Assembly (NCBI GenBank): GCA_017527945.1 | Contig: JAFXPL010000035.1 | Span: forward strand, 1-50,550 | DNA length: 50,550 nt | Source: Bacteroidales bacterium | GTDB taxonomy: Bacteria; Bacteroidota; Bacteroidia; Bacteroidales; WCHB1-69 | Reading direction: 5' to 3' | Shown here: piece by piece, positions 30,257 to 38,402 of the stretch | How the letters are laid out: every line of letters starts with the position of its first letter | How positions within the stretch are numbered: the stretch's first letter is position 1 | The notes under the pieces: generated by a model | The model's database searches: none | Told to the model about the DNA's origin: nothing | What the model saw: only the letters and a program-made list of their open reading frames with translations | Position numbers and translations under genes: made by a program

Positions 30257-32560
30257 ATGATAAACGAAAAACTGTTAAATCCCAAAAGCATCGTGATATG
30301 CGGTGCGTCAAGTGACATTCACAAACCCGGCGGAAAATCGCTGAAGAACCTCTTGGAGAGTCCCTTCAAGGGTCAGGTTTACGCTGTCAACCCCAAGGAA
30401 ACCGAAGTGCAAGGCGTGAAATGCTACGCCAAGGTCGATGACCTGCCGCAGGTGGATTGCGCCATCCTGTGCATCGCGGCCAAATTCTGCGCCCAAACCG
30501 TCGATGTGCTGGCCAAGGAGAAAGGCTGCCGAGGCTTCATCATCGTCAGTGCCGGTTTCTCAGAGGAGAACGAAGAGGGTGCCGCCATTGAGAAGCATAT
30601 CGTTGACACCATCAACAGTGTCGGCGGCTCGCTCATCGGCCCCAACTGCACAGGCTTCCTCAACACCAACTACAGCGGATGCTTCGACACGCCGATTCCG
30701 AAGCTCGACCCCCAAGGCGTCGATTTCATCACCGGCTCCGGCGCCACGGCCGTCTTCATCAAGGAATACGGCATGAGCAATGGTCTGAAATTCAACAGTG
30801 TATGGGCAGTCGGCAATAGTGCCCAGCTTGGCATCGAGGATGTTCTCGAACACCTTGACGAGACCTTCGACCCGGAGAAGTCCTCGCGCGTCATCATGCT
30901 TTACATGGAGAAGATCGGCGACCCGCAACGTCTGCTGAAACACAGCCGTTCGCTCATCAACAAGGGTTGCCACATCGCCGCCATCAAGAGCGGCAGATCC
31001 GCTGCCGGCTCTCGCGCCGCCTCCTCACATACGGGTGCTCTCGCTGCCAACGACGTAGCCGTTGACGCCCTCTTCCGCAAGGCTGGCATCGTGCGTTGCC
31101 AGAATCGCCAGGAACTGACCACTGTGTGCGGGGTCTTCATGCATCCCGAAATCAAGGGCAACCGCTGTGCCGTGGTGACCCACGCTGGCGGCCCCGCCGT
31201 GATGCTCACCGATGTGCTCTCCAATGGTGGCATTGAGGTGCCTTCGCTTAAGGAACACCCTGCCAGCAAAGCCCTTTTGGAGAAACTCTTCCCCGGATCT
31301 TCGGTGGGCAACCCCATCGACTTCCTCGCCACTGGCACCGCTGAACAACTGGGTTACATCCTGGATGCGGTGGAGAACGACTACACCAACATCGATTTCT
31401 CGGTCGTCATCTTTGGCTCGCCTGGACTCTTCTCGAACAAGGAGGTCTATGACCTGTTGGACCAGAAGATGAAGACCTGCAAGAAGCCCATCTTCCCCGT
31501 GCTGCCGAGTATCATTAACGTGAAGGACGAAATTAACGACTTCATCGCCAAGGGCCATATCAACTTCCCCGAGGAATGCGTGCTTGGCAATGCCATCTGC
31601 AAAGTGTACAATACACCCAAGCCCAAAATGGGCAACATTGAGAATCTGCCTATAGATAAGATTATTGTGTCACCCGCCAACGAGCCTGACAAGGATGAGG
31701 TGGCCAAAGTTGCCGAGTCCATACGCGAGTTTGGCCTGCTCACCCCGATTACCGTCAGCCCTGTGGATGGAGGCTATCGCCTCGTGAAAGGTGCTAAGCG
31801 TTTGCGTGCTGCCAGCATGGTCGGCATGACAGAGGTTGCAGCCTATGTTCAGGAAGGTGCAGTGGCGGCCGACATTTCCGACATCGATGTACCACGCATC
31901 CGCAGAACCATTAACCGCTGCAAAGACGGCTACATGGAAATCGCCGACTACAACGAGCTGCTCGACGCCGCCGGCATCAGCCGCAAGAAGTCTGTGGAGG
32001 TCTCCAAGAAAGAAGACGCCCTCGCCTTCGCCAAGGAAGTCGGCTGCAGCAAGGATGTGCCGTTGGTGATGAAGGTCGTGGGACCGCTGCACAAGAGCGA
32101 TGTGGGCGGCGTGACCTTGGGTGTCAAGGACTTGGACACCGTGGCCAAGGAGTTCGACCGATTGATCGCCATCCCCGAGACCTACGCCGTGGAGATGTAC
32201 CCGATGTTGGACGGCACAGACGTCTATATTGGCGCCATCCGCGACCCGAAATTCGGCCATCAGATCTTCTTCGGTTTGGGCGGCATCTTCATCGAGGTGC
32301 TGAAGGACGTGCAGAGCGCACTGGTTCCCATCACCGCAGACGAAGCCAAAGAGATGCTCACGAAACTGCGCGGCTACAAAATCCTGCAGGGCGTGCGCGG
32401 CCAAGAACCCGTCAACCTCGACCTCTACGCCGACCAGATTGCCCGCGTGAGCGCGTTGGTACAGGCCGCTCCCGAAATCGCGGAGATGGACCTCAACCCG
32501 CTGTTGGGCAACCAGCGCTACGTCACCGCCGTGGATGCCCGCATCCGGTTGGAAAAATAA
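30257..32560 (+). CDS. ADP-forming acyl-CoA synthetase with ParB/sulfiredoxin-like insert
   Basis: 767 residues. The CoA-binding alpha part (1-450) begins LLNPKSIVICGASSDIHKPG and carries the phospho-histidine loop with His258 (ASSHTGALAANDVAVDALFR). The ATP-grasp beta part (about 550-767) has LVMKVVGPLHKSDVGGVTLG and the end MDLNPLLGNQRYVTAVDARI. The enzyme class makes ATP from acyl-CoA (typically acetyl-CoA to acetate). Between them, about 462-540, sits IDKIIVSPANEPDKDEVAKV, ESIREFGLLTPITV and GYRLVKGAKRLRAASMVGM, the pattern of the ParB/Srx nucleotide-binding domain. This fusion is unusual. The neighbouring sugar genes fit a fermentative acetate route. Its promoter is unclear. Confidence 0.88.
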   Translation: MINEKLLNPKSIVICGASSDIHKPGGKSLKNLLESPFKGQVYAVNPKETEVQGVKCYAKVDDLPQVDCAILCIAAKFCAQTVDVLAKEKGCRGFIIVSAGFSEENEEGAAIEKHIVDTINSVGGSLIGPNCTGFLNTNYSGCFDTPIPKLDPQGVDFITGSGATAVFIKEYGMSNGLKFNSVWAVGNSAQLGIEDVLEHLDETFDPEKSSRVIMLYMEKIGDPQRLLKHSRSLINKGCHIAAIKSGRSAAGSRAASSHTGALAANDVAVDALFRKAGIVRCQNRQELTTVCGVFMHPEIKGNRCAVVTHAGGPAVMLTDVLSNGGIEVPSLKEHPASKALLEKLFPGSSVGNPIDFLATGTAEQLGYILDAVENDYTNIDFSVVIFGSPGLFSNKEVYDLLDQKMKTCKKPIFPVLPSIINVKDEINDFIAKGHINFPEECVLGNAICKVYNTPKPKMGNIENLPIDKIIVSPANEPDKDEVAKVAESIREFGLLTPITVSPVDGGYRLVKGAKRLRAASMVGMTEVAAYVQEGAVAADISDIDVPRIRRTINRCKDGYMEIADYNELLDAAGISRKKSVEVSKKEDALAFAKEVGCSKDVPLVMKVVGPLHKSDVGGVTLGVKDLDTVAKEFDRLIAIPETYAVEMYPMLDGTDVYIGAIRDPKFGHQIFFGLGGIFIEVLKDVQSALVPITADEAKEMLTKLRGYKILQGVRGQEPVNLDLYADQIARVSALVQAAPEIAEMDLNPLLGNQRYVTAVDARIRLEK

Positions 32561-32585
32561 TCGCGAAGACTTTCGCAAAAAACAA

Positions 32586-32622
32586 GAGGGACTGCCGCAT
32601 TACGACAGTCCCTCGTTTTTTT
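32586..32622 (+). terminator. Rho-independent terminator after the acyl-CoA synthetase
   Basis: A 9-bp perfect stem (GAGGGACTG 32586-32594, CAGTCCCTC 32606-32614), 11-base loop and GTTTTTTT. It separates the synthetase from the convergent kinase gene. Confidence 0.9.
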
Positions 32623-32637
32623 AACCTCGTGGTCATC

Positions 32638-33852
32638 TCATCCCGCGAACGTCATCACGAAGGTGGTGTGCGGTTTCGTTCGCAACGTGAGCGTGCCACC
32701 CGAGAGCCGCATGATTTGACGCGAGATGCTCAGCCCAATGCCGGAACCACCCTCCTTGGTCGTGAAGAACGGGATGAAGAGGCGCTCTTCCACCTCCGGA
32801 ACAATGACCGGCCCGCTGTCGCTGACCTCCATGACGACATCCTCGCGCTCATTGAGGAAAGCCCGCACTTCCACCCAGCCTCTCCCCTCTCCCAACGCCT
32901 CAACAGCGTTCTTCAACAAGTTTCCGAGCACTCGCCCTACCAAGCTCTCGTCCGCATATAAGAGCATGTCCTCCGGCTCCACACTACAACGAAACTCCAC
33001 CTCCCTGTTCTCCGACATTCCCTGCATCAAACGGATAGTCTGATCAATCAGTTTTTTAACGTAAAACAATGTCGGTGAGGGTGTTGGAATATGCGTAAAC
33101 TGTCTATACGACTCCACGAATCCCTCAATGCTCTTGCCCGTGGAATGGATGACATCCAACCCTTTGTAGAGCTCAGAATCCTTGTCGGAAACTAACGCAC
33201 GAAGACTTTCACTCAACGAGGTGACTGGGCTCAGGGCATTCATAATCTCATGCGTCAGAACGCGAGTCAACGACATCCACGAATCTATCTCCTTATTATC
33301 CAACTCATTATGAATATCATTCACCGCCATGACACGAATATTCCGCTCTTGGATACGACTTTGGGAGATGTTCAGGGAGAGCTGACGCGGGATCTCGCCG
33401 TCATGCAAGGTGATGGTGCGGGTGTCACCCTCCGCCGAAACGAGCAGAACATCGGCCAGTCCCTCACTCACCCGGTCTAACTGCCGCAAATGGGTGAGTA
33501 CCGGCAATCCGAAAAGCGACAACGCCGCGCTATTGGTCTGCGTCACGAAGCCCTGCTCATCGTAGGCGACAATCCCGGTACGCACACTCTCCAGAATCAG
33601 CGCGTAGTAACGCTCCTTGTCGATGGTCTCCTGCCGCGTGCGCTCCAACATCTCTCGAATCCGGTTCAGCGATTCGGCCATCACCCGATCGCTGTGCCTG
33701 CGGTCATCCTCCGGAAACGAGAAGCTGAAGTCGCCGCCTGCCACCGCCTCCGACAAGAACCTGATACGCCCGGAGTTGCGACGGTTGCGACGAACCAGCA
33801 CGTAAGCCGTGACGCCCCACGCAAGGAGAATTGCTATCGTTATTACTACCAT
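32638..33852 (-). CDS. NtrB-like sensor histidine kinase
   Basis: 404 residues. One transmembrane helix at the N-terminus (2-20), then a HAMP-like linker, a PAS-like domain (about 85-180, ILESVRTGIVAYDEQGFVTQ), the dimerisation helix with His201 (RVLTHEIMNALSPV), and the ATPase domain with NLLKNAVEAL and GGSGIGLSISRQI. It is an inner-membrane kinase of the NtrB type that should phosphorylate the sigma-54-type regulator encoded 110 bases upstream on the same strand. The signal is unknown. Both genes form one operon, regulator first. Confidence 0.9.
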   Translation of the reverse strand: MVVITIAILLAWGVTAYVLVRRNRRNSGRIRFLSEAVAGGDFSFSFPEDDRRHSDRVMAESLNRIREMLERTRQETIDKERYYALILESVRTGIVAYDEQGFVTQTNSAALSLFGLPVLTHLRQLDRVSEGLADVLLVSAEGDTRTITLHDGEIPRQLSLNISQSRIQERNIRVMAVNDIHNELDNKEIDSWMSLTRVLTHEIMNALSPVTSLSESLRALVSDKDSELYKGLDVIHSTGKSIEGFVESYRQFTHIPTPSPTLFYVKKLIDQTIRLMQGMSENREVEFRCSVEPEDMLLYADESLVGRVLGNLLKNAVEALGEGRGWVEVRAFLNEREDVVMEVSDSGPVIVPEVEERLFIPFFTTKEGGSGIGLSISRQIMRLSGGTLTLRTKPHTTFVMTFAG

Positions 33853-33962
33853 TTCTATTCGTTATTGTGCCAAGAATCGTTTCCGATCTCCCTGGATTGA
33901 CACTTGTCATACTTTCAGCCCACCGGGGAGATGCATCCTGTCATCGTCCCCAACCGTCCCGC

Positions 33963-35294
33963 TTAGATTCCGTACTTCTTCATCTTGTTATATAAAGTCT
34001 GCCGAGTGATGCCGAGGGTGGCGGCCACTGCGGTGAGATTGCCGCCGCATTGGGTAATGCACTTTCGGATCATCTCCGCCTCCATCTCTTCCAACGTAGT
34101 GATTTCATGGGCGTTATCCATCGCAATTGGGGTCGTCAACCTGAAATCACGCGCCTGCAACTCGCCCCCCTCGCTGACGATGACCGCATGTTCCACAACA
34201 TGTTCCAGCTCGCGGATATTGCCGTACCACGGATGTTCCATCAGCTTGCGGACAGCTTCGGAACTCAGTTTGAGGCCAGATTTGTGGTATTTTTCGGTGA
34301 AAATCTCCACAAAACGCTTGGCGAAAGGCAGAATGTCATCGCGACGGTTGCGCAACGGCGGGATCTCCAAATGGATGGTGTTGACCCTATAGTAGAGATC
34401 CTCGCGGAACTCGCCGCGCATCACCTTCTCGTCAAGCTTGCGATTAGTGGCGCACACGAGACGGAAATCCACTGGAACACTCTTGTTGCTGCCCACCCGG
34501 GTAATCGTGCGGTTTTGAAGAACCGTCAGCATCTTGGCCTGCTGTGGGAAGGGAAGGTTGCCGATCTCGTCGAGAAAAAGTGTGCCGCTATCCGCCTCCT
34601 CAATCTTGCCCGCACGGTCGGTCTTCGCATCCGTGAACGCGCCCTTCACATGCCCGAACAGCTCGCTCTCGAAGAGGGTCTCCGACAGCGCACCCAAGTC
34701 CACCGTCACAAACGGTTTTCCATGGCGAGCGGAAAGACGATGTATCTCCTTAGCCAACAATGTTTTACCAGTACCATTCTCTCCTGTGATGAGGATGGCG
34801 GCATCCGTAGGGGCAATTTTCTCCACCATCATCCGCAACTCCTGCATCGACGCACTAACCCCCCAAAACAAAGAAGAAACCATGCCGTCCGATGACTTGG
34901 AACTCGTCTTTCCCGTTTGGCATACGCGCGTCAAGGCTGCAACGAGGCGGTCATTGTCCCACGGTTTCACCACAAAGTCGGCGGCGCCCTCTCTCATGCC
35001 CGCCACGGCTAATTCAATGTCAGCGTATGCGGTGAAAAGCACCACCGGCAACTCCGGGCGGAAACGTTTGACCTCCCGCAACCAAAAAAGCCCTTCGTTG
35101 CCCGTGTTAAGACCGGCAGAGAAATTCATGTCGAGCAAGATGACATCGGGCCGACACTGCTCAATCTGGCGCAACAACGTCACAGGCGATGGAAGCGTCA
35201 CCACCTCCTCGAAAACACGCTCTAACAACAGTTTCAACGCCGCTAAAACGTTTCGATTGTCATCTACGACGATAATGGTTCCTCGTTTGTTCAT
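33963..35294 (-). CDS. Sigma-54-dependent NtrC-like response regulator
   Basis: 443 residues from ATG 35294 (MNKRGTIIVVDDNRNVLAAL), preferred over an upstream GTG. A receiver with Asp55 (VILLDMNF) is followed by an AAA+ sigma-54 interaction domain with Walker A GENGTGKT, the GAFTDA loop contacting sigma-54 (FGHVKGAFTDAKTDR) and LFLDEIGNL, then a Fis-type helix-turn-helix (LTAVAATLGITRQTLYNKMK). When phosphorylated it should oligomerise and open sigma-54 promoters. The kinase gene follows in the same operon. Possible target promoters are not identifiable here. Confidence 0.93.
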   Translation of the reverse strand: MNKRGTIIVVDDNRNVLAALKLLLERVFEEVVTLPSPVTLLRQIEQCRPDVILLDMNFSAGLNTGNEGLFWLREVKRFRPELPVVLFTAYADIELAVAGMREGAADFVVKPWDNDRLVAALTRVCQTGKTSSKSSDGMVSSLFWGVSASMQELRMMVEKIAPTDAAILITGENGTGKTLLAKEIHRLSARHGKPFVTVDLGALSETLFESELFGHVKGAFTDAKTDRAGKIEEADSGTLFLDEIGNLPFPQQAKMLTVLQNRTITRVGSNKSVPVDFRLVCATNRKLDEKVMRGEFREDLYYRVNTIHLEIPPLRNRRDDILPFAKRFVEIFTEKYHKSGLKLSSEAVRKLMEHPWYGNIRELEHVVEHAVIVSEGGELQARDFRLTTPIAMDNAHEITTLEEMEAEMIRKCITQCGGNLTAVAATLGITRQTLYNKMKKYGI

Positions 35295-35450
35295 TCTTCC
35301 TGTTTTGGATTCCACACCCTGTTACATCCCGTCCTCATACTTCACAAAATCTGTGCCAAAAATAGAAAATATTTCAATATCAGTGATATATGATTACATC
35401 GGAAACATAAAGGTGTCCAAAAAAGAGACAACGGTGTATGAAAATCACAC

Positions 35451-37580
35451 TTAGTACTTCGGTTCCACCCCCATATTGAAGAAGATGAACGAGTAGATAT
35501 CGACCACCTCGTCGATGGCCTTGTCTAAGGGCTTGCCGCCGCCGTGGCCTGCATTACTCTCGATACGGATAAGATGCGGTTTGTCACCAATGTCGCTGTT
35601 CTGCAAGGCAGCCGCGTACTTGAACGAGTGCGCGGGCACCACCCGGTCGTCGTGGTCAGCGGTGGTCACTAAAATGGCGGGGTACTCCTTGCCGTTTTGG
35701 ATAGAGTGCAGTGGGGAGTATTTGTAGAGGTACTCGAACATTTCCTTGCTGTCTTCGCTGGTGCCGTAATCCACCGCCCAGTAGCGGCCAATGGTGAACT
35801 TATGGTAGCGCAACATGTCCATGACGCCCACCTGCGGGATCGCCACCGCGAAGAGGTCGGGGCGTTGGTTCACAACCGCGCCGACGAGCAGTCCGCCGTT
35901 GGATCCGCCTTGCAACGCCAATTTCTCCTTACTGGTATATCCTTGACTGATCAGGAATTCGGCCGCCGCAATGCAGTCGTCGAAAACGTTCTGCTTTTTC
36001 AGCTTCGTGCCGGCCTCATGCCACGCCTTGCCGTACTCGCCGCCGCCGCGCAGGTTCGCGATGGCCAGCACGCCGCCCTGCTCCAGCCAGGCGACCCGCG
36101 TCGCACTGAAGCTCGGGGTGAGCGAGATGTTGAAACCACCGTACCCGTAGAGCAGCGTGGGGTTGCTGCCGTCCATCTTGATGCCCTTCTTATGGGTGAT
36201 GAACATCGGAACCTTGGTGCCGTCCTTCGAGGTGAAGAACTTCTGCTCAGTGACGTATTCGTCGGCGTTGAACTTGATCTCGGACTTCTTGTACAGTGTC
36301 GATTTGTTCTGGGCAACATCGTAGCGGTAGATCGCCGCCGGGGTGACGTAGGAGGTCACGGTATAGAAGGTCTCCGTGTCGTCGGCCTCGCCGCTGAAGC
36401 CGCCGATGGTGCCGATCATGTCGTTGTCGAGGTTGCCGAGGAACTTGCCGCTCTCATCGAAAATCTTCACGAGTGAGCGGGCGTCCTTGGTGTAGTTGGC
36501 GATCAGCCGTTTGCCGACGTGGCTCACACCCGTAAGCACTTCGCCCGGGGTGGCGGGAATGACCTCCGTCCAGCCCATCGTCGTGAGGCTACCGATCGGG
36601 ATGCTGATGACCTGGTACTCCGGAGCGTTGTGGTTGGTCATCACGAGGAAGTGTCCGTCGATCTCATCAATCACGGCATAATCGTCCGTAAAATCGGTCA
36701 CAGCTTTGATGAACTGCGCTTTCGGATTTTCCAAATCTTTGTAATACAGCGAATTGCCAGACGTGGATTCGCTGCCGTAAATCACCAAGTAGCGTTTGTT
36801 GACGACTTCGGCGGAGAAGCTGAGGTTCGGGTTGGTGCGGTCCTCGTAGGCCAGCCGGTCCTCTTTTTGGTCGGTGCCGACTTTGTGGTAGTAGAGTTTG
36901 CCGTTCTCGTTCACGCCGGAGAGCTCGTTCTTGGGTTCCGGAAAGCGGCTGTAGAAGAAGCCGTCGTCTTTCCAGGCGATGCCGGAGAATTTCACCCACA
37001 CCAAATGGTCGTCGAGGGTCTTCCCGGTCTCGATGTCCTTGACGTAGATCTCCTGCCAGTCGCTGCCGTTGCGGGAGATGGCATAGCCGAGGTAGCGGCC
37101 GTCGTCAGAGATGTCGAGTGTGGAGAGCGCAACAGTGCCGTCATTGGAGAGCTTGTTGGGGTCGAGCAGTTCCACAGCCTCGCCGTCAAGGGAGTTCTTG
37201 TAATAGAGCACGCTTTGGTTTTGCAGACCGTCGTTGCGGTAGAAGAAATAACGGTCGCCCTTCTTCCACGGCGCGCCCTCCTTCGGGTAGTTCAGCAGGT
37301 CTTTCAGGTGCTGTTTCATCTTCTCCCGGAAAGGAATCTGCGACAGGAACTTGTCGGTCACCGCGTTCTGGGCCTTCACCCAGTTGGCGGTCTCCTCGGA
37401 GTAGTCGTCTTCGAGCCAGCGGTAAGGATCAGGGACGGCCGTGCCGAAATAGTGATCGACGGTGTCACATTTCTTGGTCTCGGGGTATTCCACCTTGGGA
37501 ACCCCGCTGCTTTTCTTGTTGCAAGATACCGACATCATGATGGTGCTTAATGCTAAAATACTGATAATTAGATTTTTCAT
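35451..37580 (-). CDS. Prolyl oligopeptidase (S9A), lipoprotein
   Basis: 709 residues, the usual S9A length. The signal peptide ends in a lipobox (MMSVSC, Cys20), so the enzyme is tethered as a lipoprotein in the periplasm or at the surface. The N-terminal beta-propeller starts with YFGTAVPDPYRWLEDDYSEE. The alpha/beta-hydrolase triad is Ser in GGSNGGLLVG (about 559), Asp in DHDDRVVP (about 645) and His in AGHGGG (about 675). It cleaves short peptides after proline. Together with the DPP11-like enzyme it indicates peptide use. Monocistronic, own -7 box. Confidence 0.94.
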   Translation of the reverse strand: MKNLIISILALSTIMMSVSCNKKSSGVPKVEYPETKKCDTVDHYFGTAVPDPYRWLEDDYSEETANWVKAQNAVTDKFLSQIPFREKMKQHLKDLLNYPKEGAPWKKGDRYFFYRNDGLQNQSVLYYKNSLDGEAVELLDPNKLSNDGTVALSTLDISDDGRYLGYAISRNGSDWQEIYVKDIETGKTLDDHLVWVKFSGIAWKDDGFFYSRFPEPKNELSGVNENGKLYYHKVGTDQKEDRLAYEDRTNPNLSFSAEVVNKRYLVIYGSESTSGNSLYYKDLENPKAQFIKAVTDFTDDYAVIDEIDGHFLVMTNHNAPEYQVISIPIGSLTTMGWTEVIPATPGEVLTGVSHVGKRLIANYTKDARSLVKIFDESGKFLGNLDNDMIGTIGGFSGEADDTETFYTVTSYVTPAAIYRYDVAQNKSTLYKKSEIKFNADEYVTEQKFFTSKDGTKVPMFITHKKGIKMDGSNPTLLYGYGGFNISLTPSFSATRVAWLEQGGVLAIANLRGGGEYGKAWHEAGTKLKKQNVFDDCIAAAEFLISQGYTSKEKLALQGGSNGGLLVGAVVNQRPDLFAVAIPQVGVMDMLRYHKFTIGRYWAVDYGTSEDSKEMFEYLYKYSPLHSIQNGKEYPAILVTTADHDDRVVPAHSFKYAAALQNSDIGDKPHLIRIESNAGHGGGKPLDKAIDEVVDIYSFIFFNMGVEPKY

Positions 37581-37608
37581 TGACAGGATATTTGAATTGA
37601 TTCGTAAT

Positions 37609-37617
37609 GCAAAGATA
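37609..37617 (-). promoter_or_regulatory. -7 box of the prolyl oligopeptidase gene
   Basis: The minus strand reads TATCTTTGC 29 bases before the ATG at 37580. Confidence 0.6.
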
Positions 37618-37697
37618 GATTTTTTAATCTACCGAACACATTGTACATAAAAAGGGCACAGCTCCACGACCGTACCCCAATTTTAAATTTTAAATTC

Positions 37698-38102
37698 TTA
37701 ATTAACACGCGCTTTCGCCGGCATTAGCCTGGCGCAGTGGTCGATAATGGCATTCGCATACTCAAAACCCGAATCGCATACTTTCTTGTTTTTTGTGCCG
37801 TCGTAGCCCATAAACAGATGCATGGCTTCATAGCCGTCCACAACGGAAGCCAGTAGCTTTTTGTCACGCTTGCCGGCCGCTTCCTTGTACTTTCCAATGT
37901 CAGGACGGCCCTTACGCTTGGATATGCCGAACAACGCGTCCAGCACAATCAGACAACCGCTCCACAGAACGTTCCCCGCCATCTTCACGTACTTGCTGTC
38001 GTTATAGCGCTTCAATTCGGGATCGTAGTCGGCCTTCTCAATGACCTCCTCGGCATTGGCCACATACCGCCGGGCTTCTTCAATGGGATCTTTCTTTTCC
38101 AT
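37698..38102 (-). CDS. DUF5618-like small protein
   Basis: 134 residues from ATG 38102 (MEKKDPIEEARRYVANAEEV). The longer frame to 38153 would run through the promoter box. It is an all-helical protein with a basic segment (FGISKRKGRPDIGKYKEAAG) and a later HLFMGYDG motif. I recall such proteins as small, function-unknown Bacteroidota families, sometimes beside toxin-antitoxin or nuclease genes. It is a paralogue of the fragment at 1-76. No membrane segment or signal peptide. Monocistronic. Confidence 0.75.
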   Translation of the reverse strand: MEKKDPIEEARRYVANAEEVIEKADYDPELKRYNDSKYVKMAGNVLWSGCLIVLDALFGISKRKGRPDIGKYKEAAGKRDKKLLASVVDGYEAMHLFMGYDGTKNKKVCDSGFEYANAIIDHCARLMPAKARVN

Positions 38103-38138
38103 GATTTCCTTATATTGATGACATTCATCTTTAACGCC

Positions 38139-38147
38139 GCAAAGATA
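38139..38147 (-). promoter_or_regulatory. -7 box of the DUF5618-like gene
   Basis: The minus strand reads TATCTTTGC 37 bases before the ATG at 38102. TTGACA also occurs upstream but at a 13-base spacing instead of 17. Confidence 0.6.
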
Positions 38148-38373
38148 CAACAAAAACGATTGTCAATCTCAAACATCAAAAAATATTTTTATAGTTAATA
38201 ATCAGCACTTTACAATTTAGCAAATATTTATTTTAAGAAATAATTGTTAACGTCATTTTCATTTTTCAGAAAATTTCGTCACCACACATGCTTTTCGGGA
38301 CAATATCTGCGGATTGCGAAAACACTCGAAAACAGCGGCAATTTCATTTGTCTGTGTGTATTCATAATTTATG

Positions 38374-38382
38374 TACATTTGC
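38374..38382 (+). promoter_or_regulatory. -7 box of the recQ-like gene
   Basis: TACATTTGC lies 20 bases before the ATG at 38403. The 227 bases between it and the divergent box at 38147 are A/T-rich and show no gene. Confidence 0.5.
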
Positions 38383-38402
38383 CGTTGTTTTGAATCAATC
38401 TG

